A stretch of DNA of 33,012 nucleotides from an uncultured Clostridia bacterium (GCA_947176035.1 CAMWPJ010000010.1:1-33012), one strand, 5' to 3'. Counted from the first letter of the stretch, positions 18,493 through 28,614 are shown. Numbers and translations: made by a program. Notes: a model not told the origin generated them from the sequence alone.

Positions 18493-19779
18493 ATGCTTGA
18501 TATTAAATATGTAAGAGAAAACCCTGAAATTGTAAAGGAAAATATCAAAAAAAAGTTTCAGGATAAGAAATTACCTCTTGTTGATGAGGTTATAGAGCTT
18601 GATGAGGAGCGCAGAGCCGTTATGTCAAGGGCAGATGAGCTGCGTGCAAACCGAAATAAGCTTTCTAAAGAAATTGGTATACTCATGTCACAGGGCAAAA
18701 AGGAAGAGGGTATGGCAATCCGTGAGCAGGTAAACGCTCAGGCTAAGGAGCTCGAGGAGCTTGCTGTCAGAGAGAAGGAGCTCAACGAAAAGGTTACATC
18801 CATTATGATGTCTATTCCGAATATTATTGATGAGTCAGTGCCAATCGGTAAGGATGACAGCGAAAATGTTGAGGTGCAGAAATACGGTGAGCCGCTTGTT
18901 CCTGATTTTGAGGTTCCATACCATACTGATATTATGGAGCGCTTTGATGGTATAGACCTCGAGGCTGCCGGCAGAGTTGCAGGCAATGGCTTTTACTATC
19001 TTATGGGTGATATCGCACGTCTTCACAGTGCGGTTATCAGCTATGCAAGAGATTTTATGATTGACCGCGGCTTCACTTATGTTGTTCCTCCTTTTATGAT
19101 TAGGTCAAATGTTGTTACAGGTGTTATGAGCTTTGAGGAAATGGATGCTATGATGTATAAAATAGAGGGTGAGGACCTTTATCTTATCGGTACATCCGAG
19201 CACTCAATGATAGGTAAATTTATTGATACCATTACTCCTGAGGCAGAGCTGCCAAAGACGCTTACCTCATATTCTCCTTGCTTCAGAAAAGAGAAAGGCG
19301 CTCACGGAATTGAGGAGCGCGGTGTATATCGTATTCATCAGTTTGAAAAGCAGGAAATGGTTGTTGTCTGCAAGCCTGAGGAATCAAAGATGTGGTTTGA
19401 TAAGCTGTGGCAGAATACTGTTGACCTGTTCTGCAGCCTTGATATTCCTGTAAGAACGCTTGAGTGCTGCTCAGGTGACCTTGCAGATTTAAAGGTTAAG
19501 TCTGTTGACGTTGAGGCATGGTCACCGAGACAGAAGAAGTATTTTGAGGTTGGTTCCTGCTCAAATCTTACAGACGCACAGGCAAGACGCTTAAAAATCA
19601 GAGTTAAGGGCGAAAACGGCAATTATCTTGCGCATACTCTCAACAATACTGTTGTTGCTCCGCCAAGAATGCTTATCGCGTTCCTTGAAAATAATCTGCA
19701 GGCAGACGGAAGTGTGCTCATTCCTGAGGCACTTCGTATGTACATGGGCGGAAAAGATAGGATTGTTCCTAAGAAATAA
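18493..19779 (+). CDS. serS: Serine--tRNA ligase
   Basis: 'MLDIKYVRENPEIVKENIKKK', 'TSYSPCFRKEKGAHG...GVYRIHQFEKQEMVV', C-terminal class II motif 3. Confidence 0.98.
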   Translation: MLDIKYVRENPEIVKENIKKKFQDKKLPLVDEVIELDEERRAVMSRADELRANRNKLSKEIGILMSQGKKEEGMAIREQVNAQAKELEELAVREKELNEKVTSIMMSIPNIIDESVPIGKDDSENVEVQKYGEPLVPDFEVPYHTDIMERFDGIDLEAAGRVAGNGFYYLMGDIARLHSAVISYARDFMIDRGFTYVVPPFMIRSNVVTGVMSFEEMDAMMYKIEGEDLYLIGTSEHSMIGKFIDTITPEAELPKTLTSYSPCFRKEKGAHGIEERGVYRIHQFEKQEMVVVCKPEESKMWFDKLWQNTVDLFCSLDIPVRTLECCSGDLADLKVKSVDVEAWSPRQKKYFEVGSCSNLTDAQARRLKIRVKGENGNYLAHTLNNTVVAPPRMLIAFLENNLQADGSVLIPEALRMYMGGKDRIVPKK

Positions 19780-20495
19780 TGCAGGTTGCTTTAATAATTA
19801 TTGGCGTTGTGGTGTTTTTATGCTTTTTTGCTGCCGTGTTTGATGGTGTGCTGAATTTCGGGAATGTATTCGGAATGGCACTTGGCGCAGTCTATATTGC
19901 ATTGGGTTTATTGATTAACAGATTTGATTCAACTAATCAAAGGCTTATCGGGATAAGTGCAGTTTGTCTGTTGCTTTTGATTGTTTTGAAAATGTACGAA
20001 ATTTACAGGGCAGGAAAAAACACGGCTGACAGTGAAGCTGTTGTGATTGTTCTCGGCTGTAGAGTTAAGGGTGACAAACCGAGTCTTTCCCTTGAAAAAA
20101 GAACGGATGCAGCATATAGATTTCTGCTAAACAATCCGGTGGCTGTTGCAATACTCAGCGGCGGACAGGGTAAGGATGAAAAATTATCCGAAGCGCTTTG
20201 CATGCAAAAACTCCTTTATGATAGAGGAATTCTGAAAGATAGACTGATTATAGAGGATAAATCAACCACGACGGATGAAAATATAAGATTTTCTCTTGAG
20301 ATTATAGAGCGGCTTGGTATGAAAAAAGAGGTGGCAATAGCAACCTCTGAATATCATCAAAAGCGTGCTGCGGCAATATGCAAAAGATATGGTATAAAAT
20401 CGAGTGCTGTTTCATCAAAAACTAAAATGACTCTCTTGCCTACGTTCCTTTTAAGGGAGATGTTTGGGGAAATAAAGGAAAAATTGCTGCAATAA
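19779..20495 (+). CDS. YdcF/SanA/ElyC-like (DUF218) membrane protein
   Basis: N-terminal TM segments then 'AVVIVLGCRVKGDKPSLSLEKRTDAAYRFL...AILSGGQG...DKSTTTDENIRFS'. Confidence 0.88.
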   Translation: MQVALIIIGVVVFLCFFAAVFDGVLNFGNVFGMALGAVYIALGLLINRFDSTNQRLIGISAVCLLLLIVLKMYEIYRAGKNTADSEAVVIVLGCRVKGDKPSLSLEKRTDAAYRFLLNNPVAVAILSGGQGKDEKLSEALCMQKLLYDRGILKDRLIIEDKSTTTDENIRFSLEIIERLGMKKEVAIATSEYHQKRAAAICKRYGIKSSAVSSKTKMTLLPTFLLREMFGEIKEKLLQ

Positions 20496-20503
20496 ATAGT
20501 AAT

Positions 20504-20539
20504 AAAAAAATAATGGGCAAATCTGCCCATTATTTTTTT
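20504..20539. terminator. Bidirectional terminator between convergent genes
   Basis: 16-bp perfect arms AAAAAAATAATGGGCA / TGCCCATTATTTTTTT. Confidence 0.9.
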
Positions 20540-22017
20540 GCAATTTTTTCAATTTTCTTATCATCAAAAATATTTGTAAGTCCCTGCCACGTCAGTTGAC
20601 GGCGTTCAAACCATAAAATACTGAGCTTTGCTCTCAACATATTTGGATTTGCCATATTAGTTTTTGCATAACCGATGTTATTTTTATCAAGATAGCTGTA
20701 ATAAAAATTAAGTTTCTGCGAAAAGCTTTCCCAGCTGCAATCACCATTCCAGCCATTTTCACTTATACAGCCTGTTCGCGGAAAGCTCATTAAATCAGCT
20801 TTTTTCATATTTGGTACATATTCAGTCCATAGTGCGGCCTCAATGCCAAGTGCATTACCTGCAAATATCTTGTGATTTGCACTATCCTTAAGACTTATAT
20901 ATCCGTAAGGCAAATCAATATAGCAGGCACTTGTGGATGTATCAATAAATGGTCTGTCACCGGTTTCCATTTCACCGCATTTTGTAAAGCCGAGATCTGT
21001 ATCTATTGCTTTATCATTATCAAGCTCCCAGCTCCACATAAACACCTGCTTGCCATGTGCCTTACAGTAATTTTTCACCTGATTCATAAACCAAAACTGC
21101 AAATTATCACTGTCGCTAATCCCCAGTTCCCTTTGTTTAGCCTGACAGTGAGGGCACAAATTCCAGCGATGCTTTGGAACCTCATCACCGCCAATATGGT
21201 AATATTCATCCGGGAACATTTCAAAAAATTCATCCAGCACATCATAAACAAATTTCATTGTGCTGTCTTTGCCGACACAAAGTACATCGTGCTTGACCCC
21301 CCAATGATCGGCAACAGGCAGTGCACGGGGAAAACAGGTAAGCTCATTATATGCCGCAATTGCAGCACGTGAGTGTCCCGGAATATCAAATTCAGGCATT
21401 ACTTTAATACAAAAATCGTGAGCATAATCAACGATTTCTTTTATATCCTGTTTTGTATAAAAGCCGCCATGGGGCTTATTGTTAAAATTTGTTTTTCTGC
21501 GCTGTGAACCAATTTCAGTTAAAAGTGGATATTTGCTGATTTCAACACGCCATCCCTGATCCTCTGTCAGATGAATGTGAAAAACATTTAGTTTATGGAT
21601 GAGCATTCTGTTAATTATTTTTTTTACATCACTGACAGAATAAAAGTATCTGCCCACGTCCAGCATAAATCCACGCACCTTATGTGCGGGTTTATCGGAA
21701 ATCTCTACAATAGGCAGAGCATAATTACTTTGAAAAATTATCTGTTTGAGTGTCTGCAGGGCGTAAAGCTGACCTGCGGCTGAGCTTGCCTTAATCAATA
21801 TTTGTTCGCCTGTTTTGAGGAAGTATTCCTCTTCCTCAAGAGATACATCACACTCAAAAATTACATTTTTATCGCCTGATGGCAATGAACAATAAGATAA
21901 AAAATCTTCCTGTGCTCTTTTACTTAACAGATTATCTCCAAGAGCAATCTGAGTAAGCTTTACCTTTTTGTTACTGATATAGTTGATTTTTTGCGGCTGC
22001 GGAATTAAATTCATCAT
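20530..22017 (-). CDS. GH20 beta-N-acetylhexosaminidase
   Basis: 'KVRGFMLDVGRYFYSVSDVKKIINRMLIHKLNVFHIHLTEDQGWRVEI', catalytic 'YYHIGGDEVPKHRW'. Start at ATGATG after a GGGAG SD. Confidence 0.92.
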   Translation of the reverse strand: MMNLIPQPQKINYISNKKVKLTQIALGDNLLSKRAQEDFLSYCSLPSGDKNVIFECDVSLEEEEYFLKTGEQILIKASSAAGQLYALQTLKQIIFQSNYALPIVEISDKPAHKVRGFMLDVGRYFYSVSDVKKIINRMLIHKLNVFHIHLTEDQGWRVEISKYPLLTEIGSQRRKTNFNNKPHGGFYTKQDIKEIVDYAHDFCIKVMPEFDIPGHSRAAIAAYNELTCFPRALPVADHWGVKHDVLCVGKDSTMKFVYDVLDEFFEMFPDEYYHIGGDEVPKHRWNLCPHCQAKQRELGISDSDNLQFWFMNQVKNYCKAHGKQVFMWSWELDNDKAIDTDLGFTKCGEMETGDRPFIDTSTSACYIDLPYGYISLKDSANHKIFAGNALGIEAALWTEYVPNMKKADLMSFPRTGCISENGWNGDCSWESFSQKLNFYYSYLDKNNIGYAKTNMANPNMLRAKLSILWFERRQLTWQGLTNIFDDKKIEKIAKK

Positions 22018-22073
22018 AAACACTCCCTTTTGTCTATAATTTAACATAAACAAGTAAAACAAGCAACAAATAC

Positions 22074-22102
22074 TTGAATGATTAAGCAAATTATGTTATA
22101 AT
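22074..22102 (+). promoter_or_regulatory. Promoter of the lipoprotein gene
   Basis: TTGAAT (22074-22079), 17 bp, TATAAT (22097-22102). Confidence 0.65.
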
Positions 22103-22129
22103 TTTTTCACATTGAAAGGAGACATTATT

Positions 22130-22786
22130 ATGAAAACAATCAAATCATTAAGCGCAGTACTCATTTGTGTCTGCCTTATCGCAGCTATGTTTGTTGGCTG
22201 CTCACCAAAAGTATCACTTGAAGGTAAGTGGGAAACAACAATTGATCTTTCAAAGGAAGCTAACGAAGGTCTTGATATGTCACAGGATGAAGACGGCGAA
22301 TATTTCGGTGTATTCAACGAGTCACTTACAGTTAATGTATACTACACCTTTGACAGTGATAACAACTATACTGTTTCTGTAAATGAGGAGCAGTTCAGAC
22401 CTGCATTTGATGCTTATATGGAAAAATATGTTGATTATGTGCTTGAAGGAACATATAAGACCGGTGAGGCTGAAGGTCTTTCAAGAGAAGATTTTGATGA
22501 TTTCTATATGGAATCAGAGGGCAAAACACTCCGTGAGGCACTTGTTGATGAGCTTAAGCTCGACAATTTGTATGCAAGCCTTATAAAGGACTATAATGAA
22601 AATACAACTCAGCAGACAATTGTTGATAAAGATAGATTCTATATTACTGATAATCAAGGCAACAAGATTAACTACGAATCATTCACCTTAGAAGGTGACA
22701 AACTTACAATTAATGGTTTGTTTGATATGAATGATAATCCTGTTGAGGATGAGCTTTATCCTTTAACTTTCACAAAGGTTGCTTAA
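22130..22786 (+). CDS. Predicted lipoprotein of unknown function
   Basis: Signal peptide with lipobox: MKTIKSLSAVLICVCLIAAMFVGC; SD AAAGGAGA. Confidence 0.8.
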   Translation: MKTIKSLSAVLICVCLIAAMFVGCSPKVSLEGKWETTIDLSKEANEGLDMSQDEDGEYFGVFNESLTVNVYYTFDSDNNYTVSVNEEQFRPAFDAYMEKYVDYVLEGTYKTGEAEGLSREDFDDFYMESEGKTLREALVDELKLDNLYASLIKDYNENTTQQTIVDKDRFYITDNQGNKINYESFTLEGDKLTINGLFDMNDNPVEDELYPLTFTKVA

Positions 22787-22804
22787 TTAAATAATTACAA
22801 TTTG

Positions 22805-22837
22805 TACCGTCCGATGTAATTTGGGCGGTATTTTTTA
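22805..22837 (+). terminator. Rho-independent terminator
   Basis: TACCGTCC...GGGCGGTA (one wobble) then TTTTTT. Confidence 0.75.
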
Positions 22838-22860
22838 TTGTTTATATTCACAAAATCATA

Positions 22861-22889
22861 TTGAAATAATAATAAGACTATGCTACTAT
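22861..22889 (+). promoter_or_regulatory. Promoter of the GH36-like gene
   Basis: TTGAAA (22861-22866), 17 bp, TACTAT (22884-22889). Confidence 0.55.
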
Positions 22890-22920
22890 CAAAATATAGA
22901 ATATAAATGGGGTAAATAAT

Positions 22921-24564
22921 ATGGATTATAAATTTAATTTTATATATAAGATAAATGGTGTGCTGAAATCATCAAGCGAGCTTGACAATGCAGATTTTAT
23001 CGTTATGCCTGAATACGCAGATGAACTTATTAAGCTTACTGTTATACCCAAAAGCGAAATTGAGTTTGTAAAGTTTGAAATGGCAATGCCGTTTAAATTC
23101 AACAGCTCTCAGCGTATTTTTACAAACGGCTTTCAGAGCTGGACTGTGTCCAAAGAATATTCACCAAACGGTGCAATGGATGAATTCAATCCACGTAAAT
23201 TCGGTATTGAAAAGAGCAAATTCAATACACTCGGTATGTGGGGCGCAGGTGATTTAACCTTTCATAAATATCCCGAAAAGCCGGGTGTTTTCTACGGCTA
23301 CAGCTATGCTTATATAAGAAAAAATAGTGAAGTATTTCTGATTGGTTCACTCAGCGAAAGAGCGGGCTACACTATAATTACCCTTGATTCCGCTGCTGAC
23401 TGCATAAAAATTGAAAAGGAGCTTGAAGGTGTAACCTTTAAAGAAGCGAAATGCCTGCTTTCACTTGCTACGCTCAAAGGCGAATACAATGCAGTGTTTG
23501 ATAAATATTTTGAAATGATGGGCATTTCTAAACCTCGTGTGCAGAGGTCATGCGGCTACACAACATGGTATAATTACTACACAAGTGTTACTGAAAAAAT
23601 TGTTAATCGTGATTTAGACGCTATTGCAAAGCTTGATACAAAGATTGATATTTTTCAGATTGATGACGGTTTTGAACGTACTGTAGGTGATTGGCTTGAG
23701 CCTGATAAAAAGAAATTTCCAAGCGGTATGAAGGTGGTTGCCGACAGTATTCATAAACATAATATGCTGGCAGGATTATGGCTTGCTCCATTTGCAGTTA
23801 CACCGAAATCTCATATCTATAAACAGCATAAGGATTGGCTTGTGCATGACAAAAAGGGCAAAATACATTATGCTTCTCATAATTGGGGCGGCTTTTATGC
23901 ACTTGACATTTATAATGATGAGGTAAGAGCTTATATCAGAAAGGTATTTGATACGGTACTCAATGAATGGGGCTATGATATGGTTAAGCTTGATTTCCTC
24001 TATGCCTGCTCGATTATCCCGATTCACGGCAAGAGCAGAGGCGAAATTATGTGTGAGGCTATGGACTTTTTGCGAGAATGCTGCGGTGATAAAATTATTC
24101 TCGGCTGCGGTGTACCGCTTGCACCTGCCTTCGGTAAGGTTGATTTTTGCCGTATCGGTGCTGATGTAGGGCTTGGCTGGGAAAATAATGCGTTTTCACG
24201 TGAGGATGTCTCAACCCAGCATACGCTGATGAACACAATTTTCCGCAGACATCTTGATGGCAGAGCCTTTTTGAATGACCCTGATGTTTTTCTTCTGCGT
24301 GATAATAATATTCAGATGCCGCTTAATAAAAGAAAAATTGTTGCCAAGGTTAACAGCCTTTGCGGCAATCTGCTGTTTGTGTCTGACGATGTTTCAACCT
24401 ATACTGACGAGCAAAGAAAAATATTTATTGACACTGTTACATCGCCAAAAGCAGTAATTAACAGTGCTGAATTTGTTAAGGATAAAATTCTTAAAATTGA
24501 TTACACTATCGACGACAAAAATGATACACTCTCATTTAACCTTTCAAACGGTGAACTTGTATAG
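22921..24564 (+). CDS. GH36-like alpha-galactosidase
   Basis: 'IDIFQIDDGFERTVGDWLEPDKKKFPSGMKVVADSIHKHNMLAGLWLAPF', 'YDMVKLDFLYACS', 'CRIGADVGLGW'. Confidence 0.85.
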   Translation: MDYKFNFIYKINGVLKSSSELDNADFIVMPEYADELIKLTVIPKSEIEFVKFEMAMPFKFNSSQRIFTNGFQSWTVSKEYSPNGAMDEFNPRKFGIEKSKFNTLGMWGAGDLTFHKYPEKPGVFYGYSYAYIRKNSEVFLIGSLSERAGYTIITLDSAADCIKIEKELEGVTFKEAKCLLSLATLKGEYNAVFDKYFEMMGISKPRVQRSCGYTTWYNYYTSVTEKIVNRDLDAIAKLDTKIDIFQIDDGFERTVGDWLEPDKKKFPSGMKVVADSIHKHNMLAGLWLAPFAVTPKSHIYKQHKDWLVHDKKGKIHYASHNWGGFYALDIYNDEVRAYIRKVFDTVLNEWGYDMVKLDFLYACSIIPIHGKSRGEIMCEAMDFLRECCGDKIILGCGVPLAPAFGKVDFCRIGADVGLGWENNAFSREDVSTQHTLMNTIFRRHLDGRAFLNDPDVFLLRDNNIQMPLNKRKIVAKVNSLCGNLLFVSDDVSTYTDEQRKIFIDTVTSPKAVINSAEFVKDKILKIDYTIDDKNDTLSFNLSNGELV

Positions 24565-24568
24565 TCGG

Positions 24569-24597
24569 TTGAAAACTTATAAAACCTATGATATAAT
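24569..24597 (+). promoter_or_regulatory. Promoter of the Rrf2-family regulator
   Basis: TTGAAA (24569-24574), 17 bp, TATAAT (24592-24597). Confidence 0.7.
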
Positions 24598-24651
24598 TAG
24601 GTATTGAAAAAAGTAATTCATCCAATAGATTTTATAAGGAGTGGAAATATG

Positions 24652-25086
24652 AAGATTTCTACAAAGGGACGTTATGCGCTCAGATTGATGCTTGATTTGG
24701 CACAGAATCAGTCTGATGGTTTTGTTGCCCTTAAGGATATAGCTGAGAGACAAGGAATCTCAAAAAAATATCTTGAACAGATTGTACCGCTTTTGAACAA
24801 ATCGGGTGTGCTCAAAACAACCCGTGGTTATCAAGGCGGATATATGCTTGCAAAAAAGCCTGCTGACTATACAGTAGGTGATATTCTTCGTATTACCGAG
24901 GGCAGTCTTGCCCCTGTTGCCTGTCTTGATGATGCGGTAAATATGTGCGATAAGGCTGACAGCTGTATGACATTACCTGTATGGAAAGGGCTTGACAAGG
25001 TAATCAGCGAATATCTTGATTCAATAACCCTGCAGTCCATAATTGACGATTATCGTGCTGCGGCTATTGATGAATACTATATATAA
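24652..25086 (+). CDS. Rrf2-family regulator, IscR/CymR-like, with Cys cluster
   Basis: 'MKISTKGRYALRLMLDLAQNQSDGFVALKDIAERQGISKKYLEQIVPLL'; Cys cluster 'ACLDDAVNMCDKADSCMTLPVWKGL' suggests an Fe-S ligand set. Confidence 0.9.
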   Translation, partial: KISTKGRYALRLMLDLAQNQSDGFVALKDIAERQGISKKYLEQIVPLLNKSGVLKTTRGYQGGYMLAKKPADYTVGDILRITEGSLAPVACLDDAVNMCDKADSCMTLPVWKGLDKVISEYLDSITLQSIIDDYRAAAIDEYYI

Positions 25087-25103
25087 AATGTTAAGGAAAA
25101 ATT

Positions 25104-25814
25104 ATGCCGAATCAATTTTCAAGAACACAGCTGCTTATCGGCAGTGATGCCGTAAGTAAGCTCAAAAACAGCAGGGTTGCAGTATTTGGTATCGGCGGAG
25201 TCGGAAGCTATACGGTTGAAGCGCTTGCAAGAAGCGGAGTGGGAACACTTGATTTAATCGATAATGACACTGTTGCACTTACAAATATCAACAGACAGCT
25301 TATTGCTCTGCACAGCACTATCGGAATGTATAAAGTGGATGCTGCAGAAAAACGATTGCTCGATATTAATCCTGATGTGAAAATAAATACCTATAAAACC
25401 TTTTATACTCCCGAAAGCTCGTGTGATTTTGATTTTTCGCAATATGATTATATTGTTGACGCGATTGATACAGTATCAGGAAAAATCGAACTTGTAGTGC
25501 AGTCGTATAAAGCGGGTGTACCGATTATAAGTTCAATGGGAGCAGGCAACAAGCTTGATGCTGCTGCATTTGAGGTTGCAGATATTTATAAAACCTCTGT
25601 ATGTCCGCTTGCAAAGGTAATGCGGCGTGAACTGAAAAAAAGAGGAGTAAAAAAGCTTAAGGTTGTATACTCAAAAGAAGAGCCGCGCAGACCTGTTGGA
25701 AAAAGTGATGAGGACTCAGGCACACGCAGGCAGATACCTGCAAGCATCGCTTTTGTTCCATCAGTGGTTGGGCTGATCATTGCAGGTGAGGTTATAAAGG
25801 ATTTAACTGATTAA
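25104..25814 (+). CDS. tcdA: tRNA threonylcarbamoyladenosine dehydratase-like ThiF/MoeB-family protein
   Basis: 'RVAVFGIGGVGSYTVEALARSGVGTLDLIDNDTVALTNINRQLIAL'; 'YSKEEPRRP'. Confidence 0.85.
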   Translation: MPNQFSRTQLLIGSDAVSKLKNSRVAVFGIGGVGSYTVEALARSGVGTLDLIDNDTVALTNINRQLIALHSTIGMYKVDAAEKRLLDINPDVKINTYKTFYTPESSCDFDFSQYDYIVDAIDTVSGKIELVVQSYKAGVPIISSMGAGNKLDAAAFEVADIYKTSVCPLAKVMRRELKKRGVKKLKVVYSKEEPRRPVGKSDEDSGTRRQIPASIAFVPSVVGLIIAGEVIKDLTD

Positions 25815-25864
25815 AATAATATCGTCAGCTTTTAATGTTATTAATTCCAATTAAGGAGATTTCA

Positions 25865-26299
25865 ATGAAAAGAATTTTAACCTACGGAACGTTTGACCTC
25901 TTACATTATGGTCATATCAGGCTCTTAAAAAGAGCAAAAGCAATGGGTGATTATCTGGTTGTTGCACTTTCTACAGATGAATTTAATGCAGGCAAGGGCA
26001 AAAAGGCATACCATACCTATGAAACACGAAAAAAAATGCTTGAAGCGATAAGATATGTTGACCTCGTTATTCCTGAATCCTGCTGGGAACAGAAAATTGA
26101 TGATGTCAAGGAATATCACATTGATACTGTGGTAATGGGCGGCGATTGGGCAGGCAGTGATAAGTTTGATTATCTTAAGGATTATTGTGAGCTTGTATTC
26201 CTCGACAGAACTCCCGGCGTTTCAACCTCTATGATTAAAGAGGACCTTGGACTTAAAGAGGCTATTAACGGTGTTGATCAGCTTCCGGATGAAAAGTAA
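25865..26299 (+). CDS. tagD: Glycerol-3-phosphate cytidylyltransferase-like nucleotidyltransferase
   Basis: 'MKRILTYGTFDLLHYGHIRLLKRAKAMGDYLVVALSTDEFN', 'RTPGVSTSMIK'. Confidence 0.88.
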   Translation: MKRILTYGTFDLLHYGHIRLLKRAKAMGDYLVVALSTDEFNAGKGKKAYHTYETRKKMLEAIRYVDLVIPESCWEQKIDDVKEYHIDTVVMGGDWAGSDKFDYLKDYCELVFLDRTPGVSTSMIKEDLGLKEAINGVDQLPDEK

Positions 26300-26310
26300 A
26301 AATAAAGAAT

Positions 26311-26347
26311 AAAAATCACAGTCATATATACGGACTGTGGTTTTTGT
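26311..26347 (+). terminator. Rho-independent terminator
   Basis: AAATCACAGTC...GACTGTGGTTT (one wobble) then TTG. Confidence 0.8.
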
Positions 26348-26365
26348 TTTGTTATATAATTTATA

Positions 26366-26394
26366 TTGACAATTTATCTGCAAAATTATAAAAT
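26366..26394 (+). promoter_or_regulatory. Promoter of the GH27 gene
   Basis: TTGACA (26366-26371), 17 bp, TAAAAT (26389-26394). Confidence 0.6.
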
Positions 26395-26429
26395 CAATTT
26401 AGATATTAGCATATAAGGACGGAAATACT

Positions 26430-27737
26430 ATGCACAGAAAATTTGCAAAGAATGCACCGCTTGGCTGGAACAGCTGGGATTGTTTTGGTGCAGGAGTTAC
26501 GGAAAAACAGCTAAGAGAAAATGCTGACTATATGGCCGAATATCTAAAAGAATACGGCTGGGAATATATTGTATGCGACATTCAGTGGTATGAACCAAAA
26601 GCAAAGGATAATGACTATTTTAATTTTACACCTGTCTGTCTTGATGAATATGGCAGAGTAATACCTGCTGAAAATCGCTTTCCAAGTGCAGCTGGCGGTA
26701 AGGGATTTAAGAAAATTGCCGACTATTGTCACAGTCTCGGCCTGAAATTTGGTATACACATTATGAGAGGTATCCCCCGTCAGGCTGTTCACGCAGATAT
26801 GCCCATTAAAGACAGTAAATTTACCGCACGTGAAGTGGCACACCATTTTTCGGTATGCTCATGGAATACCGATATGTATGGTATGAAAAACTGTGAGGGT
26901 GCACAGGATTACTACAATTCAATTATAAAAATGTATGCCGATTGGGGTGTTGATTTTATTAAGTGTGATGATATCTGTGTTACAGAATTCCGTCAATGGG
27001 ATAATCCGTATTCTGCCGATTATGAAATTGAAATGATAAGAAAAGCAATAGATAATTGCGGAAGAGAGATTGTACTTTCACTTTCACCCGGTCCTGCTCA
27101 TATTGAAAATGCTGACCATCTTGCAAAAAATGCAAATATGTGGCGAATGACGGGTGACTTTTGGGATCAATGGAGCAAGCTTTATGATATGTTTGACCGT
27201 TGTTATCTGTGGCAGGATAAGGTTAAACCGGGTAATTATCCTGATTGTGATATGCTTCCTCTGGGCAGACTTTCAAAAAACGGAACCTGTCACGGACCAC
27301 AGGACAGAATGACACAGTTTACCAAGCCTGAGCAGCTTACAATGATGAGCCTTTGGGGAATTTTCAAAAGTCCGCTGATGATGGGCGGTCATATGCCTGA
27401 TAATGATAAATGGACGTTGTCACTGCTAACAAATGATGAGTATATGAAAATGCATCGAACAGCCTATGGCGCACATCAGCATTTGAGAAATGAGGAGAAT
27501 GGCCAGGGAGATATAATCTGGGTTGCAAACGGTAAGGGATGTAAATACGTTGCTCTTTTCAACACAAGGGATAAGGAATATGCTGTAAAACTTGACCTTA
27601 CTGAAATACTTATGCCGGATGAAAAATACAATATCTATGATATTTGGAATAAAGAAAAACTCGGTGAATTCAAAAACTGCTTCAATGCTGTTATTCCCCC
27701 TCACGGTGCAGGACTTTATAAAGTGACAGTCAAATAA
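26430..27737 (+). CDS. GH27-like alpha-galactosidase, no signal peptide
   Basis: 'APLGWNSWDCFGAGVTEKQLRENADYMAEYLKEYGWEYIVCDIQWYEP', 'WGVDFIKCDDI', 'WRMTGDFWDQW'. Confidence 0.88.
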   Translation: MHRKFAKNAPLGWNSWDCFGAGVTEKQLRENADYMAEYLKEYGWEYIVCDIQWYEPKAKDNDYFNFTPVCLDEYGRVIPAENRFPSAAGGKGFKKIADYCHSLGLKFGIHIMRGIPRQAVHADMPIKDSKFTAREVAHHFSVCSWNTDMYGMKNCEGAQDYYNSIIKMYADWGVDFIKCDDICVTEFRQWDNPYSADYEIEMIRKAIDNCGREIVLSLSPGPAHIENADHLAKNANMWRMTGDFWDQWSKLYDMFDRCYLWQDKVKPGNYPDCDMLPLGRLSKNGTCHGPQDRMTQFTKPEQLTMMSLWGIFKSPLMMGGHMPDNDKWTLSLLTNDEYMKMHRTAYGAHQHLRNEENGQGDIIWVANGKGCKYVALFNTRDKEYAVKLDLTEILMPDEKYNIYDIWNKEKLGEFKNCFNAVIPPHGAGLYKVTVK

Positions 27738-27750
27738 TGAGGTGAATTTT

Positions 27751-28518
27751 ATGAAATTAAAACCCTTCAGCATTAATAGTCATGGCAATGCATTAAGAGG
27801 TATAATTTTAAAACCGGATAGCGTCATATTACCCTGTAAAACCGTTATTGTAAGCCACGGCTTTTCAAGCAATATGATGATAACCTTAGGCTACGCAAAA
27901 ACATTTGTACAGGCTGGGTACATTGCTGTTTTGTACGATTTTTGTATGTCCGGCAGCGGAATCAGCGGTGGTAAAAGTACAGGTATGAGTGTAATTACAG
28001 AAAAAGAAAACCTTCTTGATGTAATAGATTACATAAAAAATCTGGATTTCGTTGATGAAAATAAGTTATCGCTTGCAGGCTGCAGTCAGGGTGGTTTGGT
28101 ATCAGCTCTTGCCGCAGCACAGTGCGAGGAGGAAATAGAAGGACTATTTCTTTATTATCCTGCACTTTGTATACCTGATGATGCGAGAAGAGGACATATG
28201 ATTTCAGCTAAATTTGACCCTGATAAAATACCGGATACCTTTTATGCAATCACAATTAAGCTGAGTCGAAAATATGCTGAGGATGTAAAAAATCTTGATT
28301 CATATAAGGAAATATGTACCTTCAAAAAACCTGTACTTATTGTTCACGGAATGGAAGACAGTTTAGTAAGTATTGAATATTCAAGAAAAGCAGCAAAGGA
28401 ATATCCCGATTGTACACTGACAGAGGTACATGGGGACCATGGTTTTATAAGAAAAGGCTTTAGTGCCGGCAGACGAGCAACACTTGATTACCTAAAAAAT
28501 CTTAATACCCGTTTATAA
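27751..28518 (+). CDS. Alpha/beta hydrolase
   Basis: 'TVIVSHGFSSNMM', nucleophile elbow 'LAGCSQGGLVSALAA', 'PVLIVHGMEDSLVSIEYS', 'GDHGF'. Confidence 0.88.
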   Translation: MKLKPFSINSHGNALRGIILKPDSVILPCKTVIVSHGFSSNMMITLGYAKTFVQAGYIAVLYDFCMSGSGISGGKSTGMSVITEKENLLDVIDYIKNLDFVDENKLSLAGCSQGGLVSALAAAQCEEEIEGLFLYYPALCIPDDARRGHMISAKFDPDKIPDTFYAITIKLSRKYAEDVKNLDSYKEICTFKKPVLIVHGMEDSLVSIEYSRKAAKEYPDCTLTEVHGDHGFIRKGFSAGRRATLDYLKNLNTRL

Positions 28519-28614
28519 TTTATAAATGACATTAAATAAAGTGTTTTTCATTATACTTCAATCCGGTTCACTATTTATTAGCGTAGACAGTCTGTCGAAA
28601 TATAGAATTTTTTA

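Noticed and set aside
20872-21372. 166-aa plus-strand ORF inside the GH20 gene
   Set aside because: Antisense shadow of a well-supported hexosaminidase; no start context.
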